From Zingiber officinale (Eukaryota > Streptophyta > Magnoliopsida > Zingiberales > Zingiberaceae): a stretch of 64,000 nucleotides of DNA. A model generated the notes under the pieces. The model did no database searches. It worked only from the letters and a program-made list of their open reading frames with translations, and was not told the DNA's origin. Below, piece by piece: positions 33,742-45,490 of this stretch (the stretch's first letter is position 1; each line of letters begins with the position of its first letter). The stretch lies in contig NC_055999.1 in NCBI RefSeq assembly GCF_018446385.1, positions 78,259,859 to 78,323,858 of the forward strand, given 5' to 3'. The position numbers and the translations under genes are program-made.

Positions 33742-36700
33742 TCACGAGTCTGCGTTCCTTTGATGTAAAATGTATTTGACAACTTCGTAGAAGGAGACTA
33801 CGATGCCGACAGAAGGACCTGCTCGACCGACGCGAGGGCCTACACCGGTAAAGAGACCTTTCAAGCCTCCAGTCCTGCATACATTGAAGAAGGTCATTCA
33901 ATTTGACGGTTTCTTATTCAAGCATCGATGAAGTGATGAATTCAAGTGGTGATTATTTCAATACGAGTAGTTATTTGGATATGCAAACATTTCTCAAGGA
34001 ACAATGTTAATAAGAGATGCACCTCCAAACCTCTGCCAATGTCTGTCTCGTCGTCATATTTAGAACCCTTGATGGATCCTTCTGGAATGCGAATCAGGAT
34101 AAAAGTGAATTAGCATGAATACTGATCGAGAGGTATTTTGTGCAACTCCGGTAAAAAAATCGCCATGATTTATAAAGATCGATAGGGATTCTGAGACCAA
34201 ACCTCAATTTGCCTCCGCGTTTTCACGACATCGAGAGGGCATGTGGCGAAAGCAGCAATACTCCCAGCCACAAAACCAGCTGAGAAGTTTGCCCCTAAAA
34301 CACTAGCGGCATTACCTTCATCACCGACTACTGAAAGTAATCTTCGACGAATCTATATAATGAAACAAGTGCAAAGCATAAAACAACATAAGCATTTCTA
34401 AACAACCTGCAAACTCATAAACCCGGTACAAGAAGTGCATGATTACTGCTGATAGAACATACCGGCTCAAGAGTTGGCCAGCATATGGCGGAAAAGGGAA
34501 CGTCACGGGCTAGTTGTGCTCCCATACCTGTCCACAGGACGCGATATCCTCGCACTGTTTTCAGAAGTATAAAAGTCTCAATCAGTCATCTTGCAAGTTT
34601 CATAATTAAGATTTATTGAGAAAATAAGACAACAGAAATATCCAATAAGCCATTATCATAATTACAAATGCATTGCAACAATAAGGCACTAAAAAAGTTT
34701 ATTTATCCCTAAAACTATAACTAACTTTTAATAACATAGACTAATACAACTTTCCAAGACAAGAATCCAATCTTCAATCAGCACAACTGTATTGATAAAA
34801 GAACATTCCCTCAACACATTTTGACAATTATCACATGTATCTATCTAAGAGTCGATCAATTTAAAAAGAATCAATATCAAATATCTTGAGATGCATCTTG
34901 CTACAATATTCAATTCAATTCCAATTCAACACGAATTCAACAGGTAATTCAGAAAACAGTTTCTGGTCTTTGACAAACAAAAAGAAATTACGTATATTTT
35001 ACAACTCACACACACATGGCTTCCTGATGAGAATTATAGAGTAATGGAAAACAAGAATCTATCAACTTACAGTTATGGTTGTCATTTGTACCAACAGAAG
35101 ATAGAACTCCAACTAGTGTTTTCCATATTCCAGGGGGTTTCACTCCAGGTCTCAATTCTTTATATGCCTGATGTTACAACAATTGACTTTCAATTTTCAT
35201 ATCTATGACTTGACTTTGCAGTATAGAAAGCAAGTAGAGGAAAGATCAACCAGTGGAGACTTGGTCTTAGTTGATTCATAGCTCATTGGTAAATAAATTC
35301 AATGAAAACACCCTAATTCAAGCTAAAAACAAGCAGCACATGGATAAATGGCTGCATTTATACATAACTTGCATATTGATATTCAACAGTTTGTCTTTAG
35401 TAAAATGTTACAAAGCCCCATCAGAAGACTTCTTCCTAGCAATAAATACATATGTAATAAATTATGCTGATCAATAAGCACGAATGTTAACCATCCAATG
35501 ACAAGGTTAAAAGTTAGAATTATGACGAATGCATAGAGACCAGCTAAGCGATACAACTATGGTAATCAAACATCAATATGTAACAATAATAAGAAGAAGA
35601 AGAAGAAGTATAATTAAGAGAGTTTGATAGGTTGAACATTCAAAGGCAACCGACAAATTTTAAAGTTGAGAGAATTGGACTAATTATAGCGACAAGTATA
35701 ACAGTCAAGGGAGATGGAAAAAATGTTAAATAGAAAACAAAAATGCTTGATTAGCATATTAGTATTGATATAGCCTAGCATAAATCTCAATGGAGAGTAA
35801 GATGCATTTGGACAGGCACGAAATAGTTGGGATGATATGATATTTTTCTTATTTTTATAAAGCATTAGATTTAATATAGTGAATCGACCAACTAAAGTAT
35901 ATGATTTACCTGCATGCGTGTTCTTGCGAGCTCAATTGGTGAACAAGAAATACATGCTAATGAGCGTGCAAGTGTGCCGGCAAATAAAGGGACACAAGGT
36001 GTTAAAATTGGAGCATTGCAGACAGTGAACTCCTCAATCCAATTGCGGAATATGTCGTAGCATGGTAAGTATATTCCTACCTACAAGTAAAGTCCAATCA
36101 GGAAAGTATTACACATAAATCCAAGTAGAAAATTATCAGATCCATGTAGGAAATAATAATAATTTATGATTAATTTATTCAGCAAAAAAGTAACGTCTCA
36201 ACAAATTTCATGATGCACAAACTTCAGATTTCAATATTTCATTAAATAAAAAGCCAATTATACATAGGATGATCTGTTTCTTTTCTCTTTCTAGCATGCA
36301 CAATAAAGTAGTATACTATCTTTGCTGAATTTGAGTGCTTTGTTACTTTAATTCTCAAGGATTGAGCTCGTACTCCATCATAAAATGGTCTGTATTAAAA
36401 CTTGCAAATGTCATTCAATCTAGCCTGAACTTTAACTTTTAATAAATTTGACTCGCCGTCAACTTTATAAGAGACTAACATTTAGTCAGAATATTCAAAA
36501 GATGCCCAACATCATGGAATCATGTAGGCACCACATGGCACGACCTCATTGAGCTAACACAGAATGATTTATCAGCTGGCATTGCTAAGAGTGCAGTGTA
36601 AAATGGCACTCGGTAACACAAATGAAATAGTTGGAAGTACATGATTAGAAATTTTAGAAATCAATTTGAGCTAAGTTTGTTACAAATCAAAATATCATGT

Positions 36701-38707
36701 TGACATACCCAAAACTGTCACGCTACTAGCTTGCATGGCTAACAGATAATTGTAAATTGACAATGATATATGCTGGTTATAAAGGTGGAAGTTTATATAA
36801 TAAACTTGTTACAAATCAAAATTTAAGCTAGATTTGCCAAAACCATCTAAAGTACATGCCATATCTAAAATCTATGCTTGAGAAATTATCCAAGAGCAGC
36901 AACATAGAAACTTATTGCACAATGCATAATTGGTTAATTGCAAATATAGTTCAAAACTGAATATTTATTTGACAAATTCAAGCTAAAAATAAATAAATAA
37001 TCTAATAGTTAAGTTGTGTGAGCTAAAATCAATTTAAATTTTAAACATCTATGTTGGATGCCCAGAAGATCGGAGACAATTAAGCTGAAGGTATAGTATG
37101 AAGGTAAGTTCAAAAAAAAAAAGAGATCATTTATTTAGAGGGTAATTCTGATATAATATAAAAATATAAGTAAAAAAGAGTAACACAATATAATCATGGA
37201 CTTTTATGCTGCTGTTTTGGAAATGAGATTGGAAACTCACAGTTGGTACAGCCAATGCTAAACTTGCATTTGTACCCCTCCACAATCTAGCAAAGCCTTC
37301 CTGTTGTTTTTAAAAGTAGATAGAATGGCATAATGGGGAAGATTTGCAAAGAAATGATTATATTTGTGTTAATTAAGTGTACTTACCTGCCTAACAACTT
37401 TATTGATGACATCCATTGTTCCCTTGTACTGGAAGCAATCAGGAGGGCAAACTGATTCAGTGCCAAATATCGCAGCCCGGGTGCAGGATGGGGAGCATCT
37501 TAAATCCGAAAACATCTGAGTACATTATCAAATTTATGTCAGCCATGAGACATCAGATGATTAAGACAAACACAGTACTGTAAAAGATGTCAATAGTCAG
37601 CAGAGAGATGCATTCAAGAAAATCAAAAACAAAACAGAAAATGCCCTTTAGCAATTCTATCCTGAAAAGCAAATCTGTAAGAATTTTCTCTTGTGAAAAT
37701 GTCAATGTTTAGCATAAAGGCCGGTATCACACCAAAATGATATTAAACCAGGAAATGCTCAATGCATTATAATGGAGTTCTCAATAGTAGAAAATTTGGT
37801 AACCAGATTACATCAGCCGATATCGTAAGCTCAAGCATCTCTTGGAGTTACAAAGTATCAGCTACAGTCATTAACCATATAGATGAATGCAAAAACAGAA
37901 ATGCTCAATCCAACCAATTATCAAATGATCCTTGCAACCAATTACGGTTTGAGGTATCAACTAGAACAGAGTTAGCACATCTTAGTAAGTATGAGCCTAT
38001 TAATGGAAAAGAACAGATGTAAGTATTAGCATCATGAGTTGAATGATAAATCAAAATTAGACAATGAAGACTCAGATAGTGGCATAGTAAAACAGGCAAC
38101 ACCATACTGTGCTTGGACCAAGAGACGCAAAGCGCCTTTCATACTGATGCTGCGTAGGGTAATATGAGACTCCAGCTGCCTGCGCCTGCAACCTCGTCTG
38201 CGTTTACAAAACAGGAAGCTTTTAATGATTCCAAAAAACCGGAAGGAAAGAACCAATCTTGATTCCACCAGAAACTCAATTGGAAACGACGGGAAAATAA
38301 GACACACAAAATGAAGAATCAAGAATCGATGCGCAGAACCAAAAGCGTTGGGAAAAAAAAACATGGCACAGACGACAACGCCAAGGAGCGAGCAAAAACG
38401 AAGAAACGGAAAACGCCAGATGAAAAAAAAACAACGAACGAAGTCAAAATCTCACCTTTGCGACGTCGAGGGGATTTACAAGGACGGCGGAAATCACGGC
38501 GGCGCCCGCGGCGGAGAGCGCCCTCTCCCCGAACCCCGTCTGAGAGTCGGACGAAGCTGAGCCGAGACGAGAAGCGGAGGGCGGCTGCGGGGACGAGGTG
38601 GAGTGGGAGTCCGACTCTGGTACATTTCCAGACGAGCCGCCGTCGAACTCTACCCTGGTGGCGGCGGGCATCCACTTGGGCAACCCGCTTCTCGAACAGC
38701 CTGCCAT
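33742..38707 (-). CDS. MTM1: Mitochondrial carrier, MTM1 / SLC25A39-40 type, complete, ten exons
   Basis: Exons (minus): 38707-38456, 38197-38108, 37515-37387, 37300-37241, 36080-35910, 35167-35071, 34554-34463, 34352-34203, 34081-34023, 33874-33742. All have GT-AG borders and phases agree, giving 410 residues, the normal family length. The three carrier signatures are PLDVAKTRLQ (79-88), PIELARTRMQ (225-234) and PLDVVKTRRQ (336-345). A loop carries four cysteines (C121, C125, C137, C141), as in animal SLC25A39, where equivalent cysteines bind an iron-sulfur cluster. Members sit in the inner mitochondrial membrane. Plant and yeast MTM1 affect manganese/iron loading of SOD2, and SLC25A39 imports glutathione. 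An N-terminal Ser-rich stretch precedes the first repeat. No lesion seen. Confidence 0.92.
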
Positions 38708-38715
38708 TTTCCAAG

Positions 38716-38716
38716 C

Positions 38717-38759
<43 letters not shown>
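38716..38759. repeat. (CT)n microsatellite in the carrier 5' leader
   Basis: A CT run just upstream of the start codon of the carrier gene (GA on its sense strand). Such tracts are common in plant 5' leaders and may bind GAGA-binding factors. Confidence 0.9.
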
Positions 38760-38760
<1 letters not shown>

Positions 38761-39594
38761 AAAAGAAAAAAGAAAAAAGAAAAACATAGGAAGAAAATAA
38801 CGACCGGGATTTTAATGAGAAAAATTACAATTGGCCCCATAATTTAGTTCATTCTGAAACTAGGGCTTCAAACTATTTAATTAAGGAATCATCCTAAAAT
38901 TAATTAGTTCGAAAAACAGGATATACCAATTAATAATTAATAAATAAATAAATAAAGTAGTTTATATTTTCAATTTTATTTGATAAACTAATATAAGTAG
39001 AATTTAAAATAAACTATGTTATTAATAATTGTTTGAGTTTGAGATTGAATTTATTTTTTATAAGTTTGAAATTTTAATATTATGAGAATTTATTTATTTA
39101 TAAAGTTTATAAGAATTTTATTAATCGATTCATAAATTTTATTTATGAATATTAACTTTTGTAGTTAATATTTAACGAATAATATAAATAGATTTAAATT
39201 TATTCTTTTAATTTAATAAATTATTTAAATTTATTTATTTTAATTAACTTTTTATATGTTAAACCGATTGAAATAAATTTCTATAAAGCTAAATATTAAA
39301 TTTACTCACGGACATTGTGGCTCTAAAAAGGTACTTCAAAATAATATAATAAATTTTGAGGGGTGCAATGAAATTTTAACTTTCTTGGAGAGGGGGGCGA
39401 GAGAGGGAGCGCATTAACATGAAGGCGGAGATCACGCCACGTGAGATTAATTCCCTAAAAAGGGCCCCAATCTTGCACACCAGTACATAATCAGTTTTCA
39501 GGTGGGCCCCGTGGTTTATTTCGAACTTATAGTAAGATCCTCAACCTACCTAATAATGTGTTTTTTTTTTCATAATTTTAAAAATTTTAAATAT

Positions 39595-40450
39595 TTTTGG
39601 CAGATTAAATTTGGAATAATCATAAAACGAAAATATGCAAATCTGTAATTTATTAATTTCCAAAGTGAAACCTTCTTTCCAAACTGCATTGTTTTTTCCA
39701 TGTTTTTCCATTATTAGTCAGTAATCTACCATTTGCATAGAAATTTAAGAATCAATTCATTTATGATAAAAGATAATTCGATCGATCCACCAAACTTCCG
39801 TTAATATGATATTTTAGGGACATTAAATTTGAAATAATCATAAATGAAAATATACAAATTTACAATTTATTAATTACCAAAGTGAAACCTTCTTTCCAAA
39901 TACTATATTTTTTCAATAATTTACTTACAGTCCAGAAGTTGGATCATTCCATTTATTAGTAGGATTTTATGGACTCCACATATTATATTATACAGGTGAA
40001 ATTTATGGGATCCCATCAATGAGTAACCCTGGTAGCAGACCAAGGGTATAGATTCAGAAGATTATGTAGATAGAAATTTAAGAATTAGTTAATTTATAAT
40101 AAAATATAATTCGATACAGAAACTCAGGTTGAATATGATATTTTGGGAAGGGTCAGAATCTACCATAGCACGTTAAATTTGGAATAATCATGAAATAAAA
40201 ACACACAAATCTCTAATTTATTGATTTCCAAAGTGAAACATTCTTTCCAAACACTGTATTTTTTTTTTCCCATTGTTAGTCAGCAATCTACTTACCATTT
40301 GCATAAAATTTAAGAATTAGTAAATCTATGATAAAGGATAACTCGGTGAACGTTAATATGATATTTTAGAGAAGGATGAGACCACATTAAATCTTTCCTT
40401 GCATTATTAAATTTAAAATAATCATAAAACGAAAATATACAAATATTTTA
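39595..40450. repeat. Degenerate tandem array of about 240-350-bp units
   Basis: Three units and a fragment share AAATTTGRAATAATCATAAA, then TTTATTAATTTCCAAAGTGAAA and CTTCTTTCCAAA, then CAGTAATCTACCATTTGCAT and a TTAATATGATATTTTAG end. Units start near 39605, 39825, 40165 and 40408. Confidence 0.7.
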
Positions 40451-40599
40451 TTGTTATACTAAACTTCCCCTTGGTTGATTTATGATAATAAATACTAGTT
40501 TAACTAATATTAACTTTTTTAAAATTTAACTTGGTAGACTTAAAATAATATAACAGATTCAATGATCTGACTCTACCTTAGGACCCCCAAACTAATAGA

Positions 40600-41220
40600 A
40601 GCTTCAAATAGAGTTATAAATAAATTAAACGTTCGTGAATAAATTTGGTGTTCGGCTTGGTAAAAGCTTGTTTATGTTTATTCAACATACCTAAAATTAA
40701 TTAAACAAACAAGCTTGAAGAGCTCGTTAAGCTAAATAAACAAACTTGAACATATAAGTGTTCAATTCGTTAACGTTTGTGAACAATGTTCGTGAACAAC
40801 GTTCATGAACAATGTTCAAGAATCATATTCATTAATAAAACTCTTTTCAATATGCTAAATAAATAATAAACTAAAATAAATTAATAAATTTAAATTATCA
40901 AGCTCAATAATCAATCAAACAACTAAAAGTTTTCAAACAATCAAATGAGTTGAATTGAGAGCTTGATAACATCTAAACGAACCGAGCTCAAACCAAGCTC
41001 AAGCCAAGCTTGAATTGAAAGCTTGATAACATCTAAACGAATCAAGCTCAAGCCAAGCTTCAAACAAACTCAAACTCATAAAAAATAAACCAAGACAAGC
41101 TTGAACACTCATTTCAAAAGTTTAGTTCATTTTAAGCTAGGCTCGACTCGACTACCTTATCAAACAAGCTTGAAAACTCCAAAGTTTGGCTCGGCTCATT
41201 TACAACCCTAGCTTCAAATA
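40600..41220. repeat. AAGCTC/GAGCTT palindrome-rich dispersed repeat
   Basis: Many short copies of CAAGCTCAAGCCAAGCTT and GTTCGTGAACAATGTTC, including a 59-61-base duplication (GCTTGATAACATCTAAACGA at about 40961 and 41021). This resembles a dispersed plant repeat; class not determined. Confidence 0.5.
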
Positions 41221-41284
41221 GTGATTGGCTTGGTTTGCGAAAAGGTACTTCTCAATTCGAGCACATTTAGGATTTGTTTGACAT

Positions 41285-41858
41285 GGACCCTGACTTGATT
41301 TGCGAGTTTACGAAGGTAGCACACCCAACTTGAACCCATTTATGGGATGCCAGATACGGACCATAGTACACCAGACCATGAGAAGCTCAACCCTAAACCC
41401 CAATCCAAATCACAGCCACAATTGCAGAATGACACCATAAAGCTAAAAAAGGAGCTCATGGTTAGGGTAACAACTTTGAGATAAATCTTACAACAGTTCT
41501 TATCATCCATAGCAGTTGGAATTTCAAAAAGCTTCCAGCATTGGTAGTTACATGGATTCTCTCACAAACCGGGACCCTGACTTGATTTGCGAGTTTACGA
41601 AGGTAGCACACCCAACTTGAACCCATTTATGGGATGCCAGATACGGACCATAGTACACCAGACCATGAGAAGTTCAACCCTAAACCCCAATCCAAATCAC
41701 AGCCACAGTTGCAGAATGACGCCATAAAGCTAAAAAAGGAGCTCATGGTTAGGGTAACAACTTTGAGATAAATCTTACAACAGTTCTTATCATCCACAGC
41801 AGTTGGAATTTCGAAAAGCTTCCAGCATTGGTAGTTACATGGATTCTCTCACAAACCG
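41285..41858. repeat. 287-bp tandem duplication, two copies
   Basis: 41285-41571 and 41572-41858 are nearly identical, starting GGACCCTGACTTGATTTGCG. They lie downstream of the bZIP stop codon, so the duplication falls in or near its 3' untranslated region. Confidence 0.9.
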
Positions 41859-41898
41859 GGAAAAAAAACAAGAGAAGAAAGAGGATTGTACAGGATCA

Positions 41899-42410
41899 CT
41901 AGAATCCCTTGATCATAGTCACCGGATTCATGCTCAGTACAGTTCCAACCGCGTCTGTTCTTGGACTAGTATGGAGAAACTGTTGAAGCTTGCCATTTGG
42001 GTCGCCAGTGCTTCCGGCTTCTAGATTTTCACTCGGATTAATCGAACTTGGTTTATCGATCATCGACAGTAAGTTTGCTGCAACAATTGATGGTGCACCT
42101 TCAGTCTCCACATTAGGTTGAGATGATTCCTCGGGGTGGATTGATCGGAGATTCTTCAGTTTCTCCTGCACATAACATGAAACAATTGTTAGATTCAGAT
42201 TATTCTAGATTCGACCAATAAAATGCAGTTTAATTTAACGGACTCGACTGATGGCACAAACTACTAGCAGACAATAAAGGATACCAATAGAGCTGAATTC
42301 TCTGCTCGCAATGCGTCAGAGCTTGAGATAAGTTGACTAATTTCAGATCGGAGATTTGTGTTTTCAGCAACTAGGGTATCAACTTTCTTGGCAAGTTCCT
42401 CATTTTCAAC
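41899..42410 (-). pseudogene. G-box-binding-factor-like bZIP gene, last two exons only
   Basis: Exon 42410-42285 codes VENEELAKKVDTLVAENTNL and RSEISQLISSSDALRAENSA, a leucine-zipper heptad stretch of group G bZIP factors. Exon 42165-41899 continues EKLKNLRS and ends in NGKLQQFLHTSPRTDAVGTV plus a short tail. The KL.QFL.xSPRxDAV end is typical of GBF proteins. Borders are GT-AG and in phase. The basic DNA-binding region and proline-rich N-terminus should lie upstream, beyond 42410. That stretch holds a SINE and then viral sequence, and nothing matching appears up to the next gene. So it is a 5'-truncated gene, unless the rest lies elsewhere. Confidence 0.6.
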
Positions 42411-42516
42411 CTGGAATGTGAAAGAACTGAAACTTCAGCTGCAAGGGAAAAATGACAAGAAATGTGGTGCAGATACCAAAAATAATCACGGTAGCGTGCT
42501 TCTAATTTCCAAACCA

Positions 42517-42732
42517 TTGTGGCAAAAAAAAGGCGAATATGCTCGCCCTCAGCGCCCCCGCCAACCCGTCTCAAGGCCAACACCGAGGAGGTAAATCACG
42601 GGCGGCTACTAGCCTTTGGAATAGTGACTAGCACATAAGGGAGGTATTTACCTTAGCTTTGCCGAGATTCAAACCCCAGACCTCCTTGTGGCAACACCTC
42701 ATGCGCTAGCCACTAGACCCATCCGAGGGGAC
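42517..42732 (-). mobile_element. tRNA-derived SINE (family 2, Au-like)
   Basis: The minus strand starts at 42732 and reads a box A (TAGTGGCTAGCGCATGAGG) and box B (GGTTTGAATCTCGG) head. It ends at 42517. It is flanked by the exact 16-bp duplication TCTAATTTCCAAACCA (42501-42516 and 42733-42748). It sits in the intron upstream of the zipper exon. The head resembles the Au SINE family. Confidence 0.88.
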
Positions 42733-42748
42733 TCTAATTTCCAAACCA

Positions 42749-43195
42749 AGATGAGTACCAAAGAACAAAAATACAAACTTGATTCAGAAAGTAAGAGCTT
42801 GATTTAGAAAGTAGGGAAACTTAAAAGTTTACTTCACTCTACTCGAGTAAACCTCAGAGTTCATCTGATGATTTAGCAAGAGTTACATAGGGGGTTTTTA
42901 TTGGAAAGAAAGCAAGGATCGGGTGCGCTTATGGGCCCCATCGAATCCTTATCTTCTTCCTTTACAGCTCCCCGATAAGATTCAGCCTATTGCCTTAATT
43001 GGACAGCTCCAAGAGGCTCAGTCCAATAATTCACAATATATACAAAGGTAGTGCTTGCCAGCACTAAAGTAGTTCACACTTTACACAAAGATAGTGCTTG
43101 CCAGCACTAAGTAATTCACACTTTATACAAAGGTAGTGTATGTGTCCACCATGCTTATATGCTGAAGGCTGGTGTTCTCCTTGCTGTGTCGTTTG
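42749..43195 (-). other. Border between the bZIP intron and the EPRV; probable viral intergenic sequence
   Basis: No gene. From 43041 to about 43140 there are two 43-bp units and a partial third containing GTGCTTGCCAGCAC. On the minus strand the stretch follows the end of the viral polyprotein, so part of it should be the viral intergenic region. The exact host/virus border cannot be placed from one sequence. Confidence 0.4.
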
Positions 43196-44246
43196 TTAGA
43201 TGTAGGGCGACTTCCAACTAGTTATCCTGTTGTTGGACAACTGGTAACCAGTCGCCATACCAATTTTTTTTTGTGCTTTGTCGCTTGTATTATGATAACT
43301 TGATTGCATGGATCTCTCTGTACTGTTGTAGTACTTTGATGGCCTGCTGGGCTGCTTCCTTTTGCATTCGGCCCAGCTCGGCTTCGGCTGCTTCGAGCAC
43401 ATCTCCTCTGATTCCCTTCTGGGCCTCTGTTCTAATGAACTGGACTTTTGCCTTGTATTGTTCAACAAGGTTATAGTCTTCTTGATTGCTTTGTTGAGTT
43501 GCGCTATCATCCGCTCGTTGGGTCTGTCCTGGACTTCCTGAATAGCTCTCGCCACGGTGCCCAGATGGTCCATATGTTCTTCCTTCCATTTTGTAATAAC
43601 AAGAATTGAGATTAGTCTTGATAAGGAATCTGCTAGTTGATTATCCTTCCCTTCTATATGCTCAAATGTAACTTCTATTCCACTGTCCGTGATGTAATTA
43701 ATAAAGGTCATCCATCAGACCCTTGATGGTTTGTTCTGCGCTGATTTTTTGAAGAAGCTAATGATGGCCTGGCAGTCCGTTCGGATAATTAATCTTTTTT
43801 TATCTAAGTAATAAATTTTTAGGGCCTCCATTGTCTTCATTGCGGCGTGTATTTCAGCGTCAATGGTGAATTTAATTGGGCAAAATTTTCCACTTGCGTA
43901 GGCGCATAACCTTTCTGTTGATTTAGGATCTCCTTCCTCCACTTTCCATTTGCAGATTCCTCCCCAACTGCTCATACAACCATCAACCTCTAAGATTATA
44001 AAACTATTTTCTGTGGGTATTTCTAGGTCTGGGAGGTTTTGTACCTTTTCTTTGATTGTCTTCACTAGATCCCAATCCTGCTGGTTCATCCTTCTTTCAC
44101 CAGTATTACTAGTTTTGGCATATAGAGGACTTAATAGCTTTCCAAGATTAGGAATGTAGTTTCTTGCATAGTTAAGAATTCCCAACCATGATCGAAGCCC
44201 TTTCTTCGTTGTAAGTCGTTTTCATTGAATTCAATAATCTTCTTGA
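43196..44246 (-). pseudogene. EPRV copy A: RNase H and C-terminal end of the ORF3 polyprotein
   Basis: The minus-strand frame 44185-43715 carries FIILEVDGCMSSWGGICKW, YASGKF and IDAEIHAAMKTMEALKIYYL, the RNase H core of badnavirus polyproteins (catalytic D and E visible). Below 43711 the frames are shifted. One reads IEVTFEHIEGKDNQLADSLS, the end of RNase H; another ends in AQQAIKVLQQYREIHAIKLS, the C-terminal tail also present in copy B. At least one frameshift lies near 43711 and another near 43590. Confidence 0.8.
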
Positions 44247-44960
44247 TTATGTGGGGCTGTAGCTTGATTTTTCTGTTTCCCAATATTGCTCCAGAAATTC
44301 TATTTCTTTAACCGCTATCTTCATCTTGGTCGGGCTCAGGACTAGCCCATTATCTTGCCAAATCTTTAGCATAACTCGCAGGTGCTTCTCATGCTTTTCT
44401 TCTGACTCTGAGAAGACCAGTATATCATCAATGTATACTACTATAAACTGTTCTGTCCCCTTGAAGCAACCATCCATTTTTCTTTGGAAAACTACAGGTG
44501 CATTCCTAAGGTCAAATGGCATTGCTAGCCATTCATATAAGCCTTCGGGGACCCAGAAGGCGCTCCATTCTATCGAATCTGGGTGCATCGCCACCTAATG
44601 GAATCCTGACTTTAGGTCAAATTTTGAATAAATATTACTGCTACTGACCTTCTTCAGGATGGTATTTATCACAGGTAGGCTGTATTGGTCTTTATTGATG
44701 ATGTCATTAAGTCTTTTGTAATTGAAAACTAGTCTTTCCTTTCCTTTGACCTCCTGACCAGTCTTCGGATTAACTGTGGTTCCTGAGTTGACTATCATTG
44801 CTGTCATCCGATGGCGACTTTTGCTTGGGCGTATAACACCAATATCTAGTAGAGCCTTAACATGCTTAGAGAAATATTCCTTTGCCTTTGGTGTGAGGTG
44901 CTTCAGGGGACGGTCTTCAATAGTGAAGTCCGGATTCTTGATGTCAAGATGACATAGGAT
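44247..44960 (-). pseudogene. EPRV copy A: reverse transcriptase
   Basis: On the minus strand the frame reads ERLVFNYKRLNDIINKDQYS, SKFDLKSGFH, a stop (TAG, 44595-44597), then MHPDSIEWSAFW and QFIVVYIDDILVFSE, the YIDD catalytic motif. The stop stands where the family has glutamine, and the reading frame continues past it. Frame changes near 44247 and above 44807 add further breaks, so no functional enzyme is expected. Confidence 0.85.
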
Positions 44961-45120
44961 CTTGTTCTTGCTCCAATGTTTTAGGGGGCATCCCCAATAT
45001 AGCCTTGAGCCTTTAACTCGGCTAATAAGTCACTAAACTTTTCTTGGAACTTTTGTTGCGTTGACCCGATGGAATAGTTCACCAGCTCCTTTATTTGAAT
45101 ATAATCATCCTCTTCTAATT

Positions 45121-45490
45121 CTAGTTCTTCAATAGCAGTTGCTGCACAAATGAAAGAGTATTTATTGTTGTTAGATTTTTATAAAAAGTTATCGTGTTGC
45201 CTTCAATGCAAACTCCTCCTTGCATGGCTATGATAAAATTGCATCCAAGTATCATTTGGATATTTTCTCCGAGCTTCATTGGGAATGAGTATGTATAGGG
45301 GATTCTGAATGTATTATCCCCTATAATCATCCTTCCACCTTTTACTTTTTTCTTTGTAGTGGTTTTTGAAGTAATGCCACTGAAGTGCACCACAAATGGA
45401 TTTTCTTCTAGGGCAGATGCTGGTACTGATTCTTGGTCAATGTAGCAGGTAGTGGCACCAGTGTCTAAGATTGCATTTACTCTAAAATTG
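45121..45490 (-). pseudogene. EPRV copy A: aspartic protease
   Basis: The minus strand reads ILDTGATTCYIDQES (active-site DTG), then FVVHFSGITSK, RMIIGDNTFRIPYTYSFPMK and MILGCNFIIAMQGGV. This is the retropepsin-like domain between the coat and reverse transcriptase of badnaviruses, which releases proteins from the polyprotein. The domain itself looks open; both neighbours in the polyprotein are broken. Confidence 0.8.

Larger units (their letters stand above)
38760..41284. other. Intergenic region between the carrier and bZIP genes
   Basis: AT-rich, no gene seen. It contains the repeats at 39595-40450 and 40600-41220. Confidence 0.6.

Noticed and set aside
38319..38840. 173-codon minus frame and overlapping plus frames near the carrier start
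   Set aside because: They lie over the CT microsatellite, exon 1 and intron sequence of the carrier gene. The carrier exon explains the open frames.
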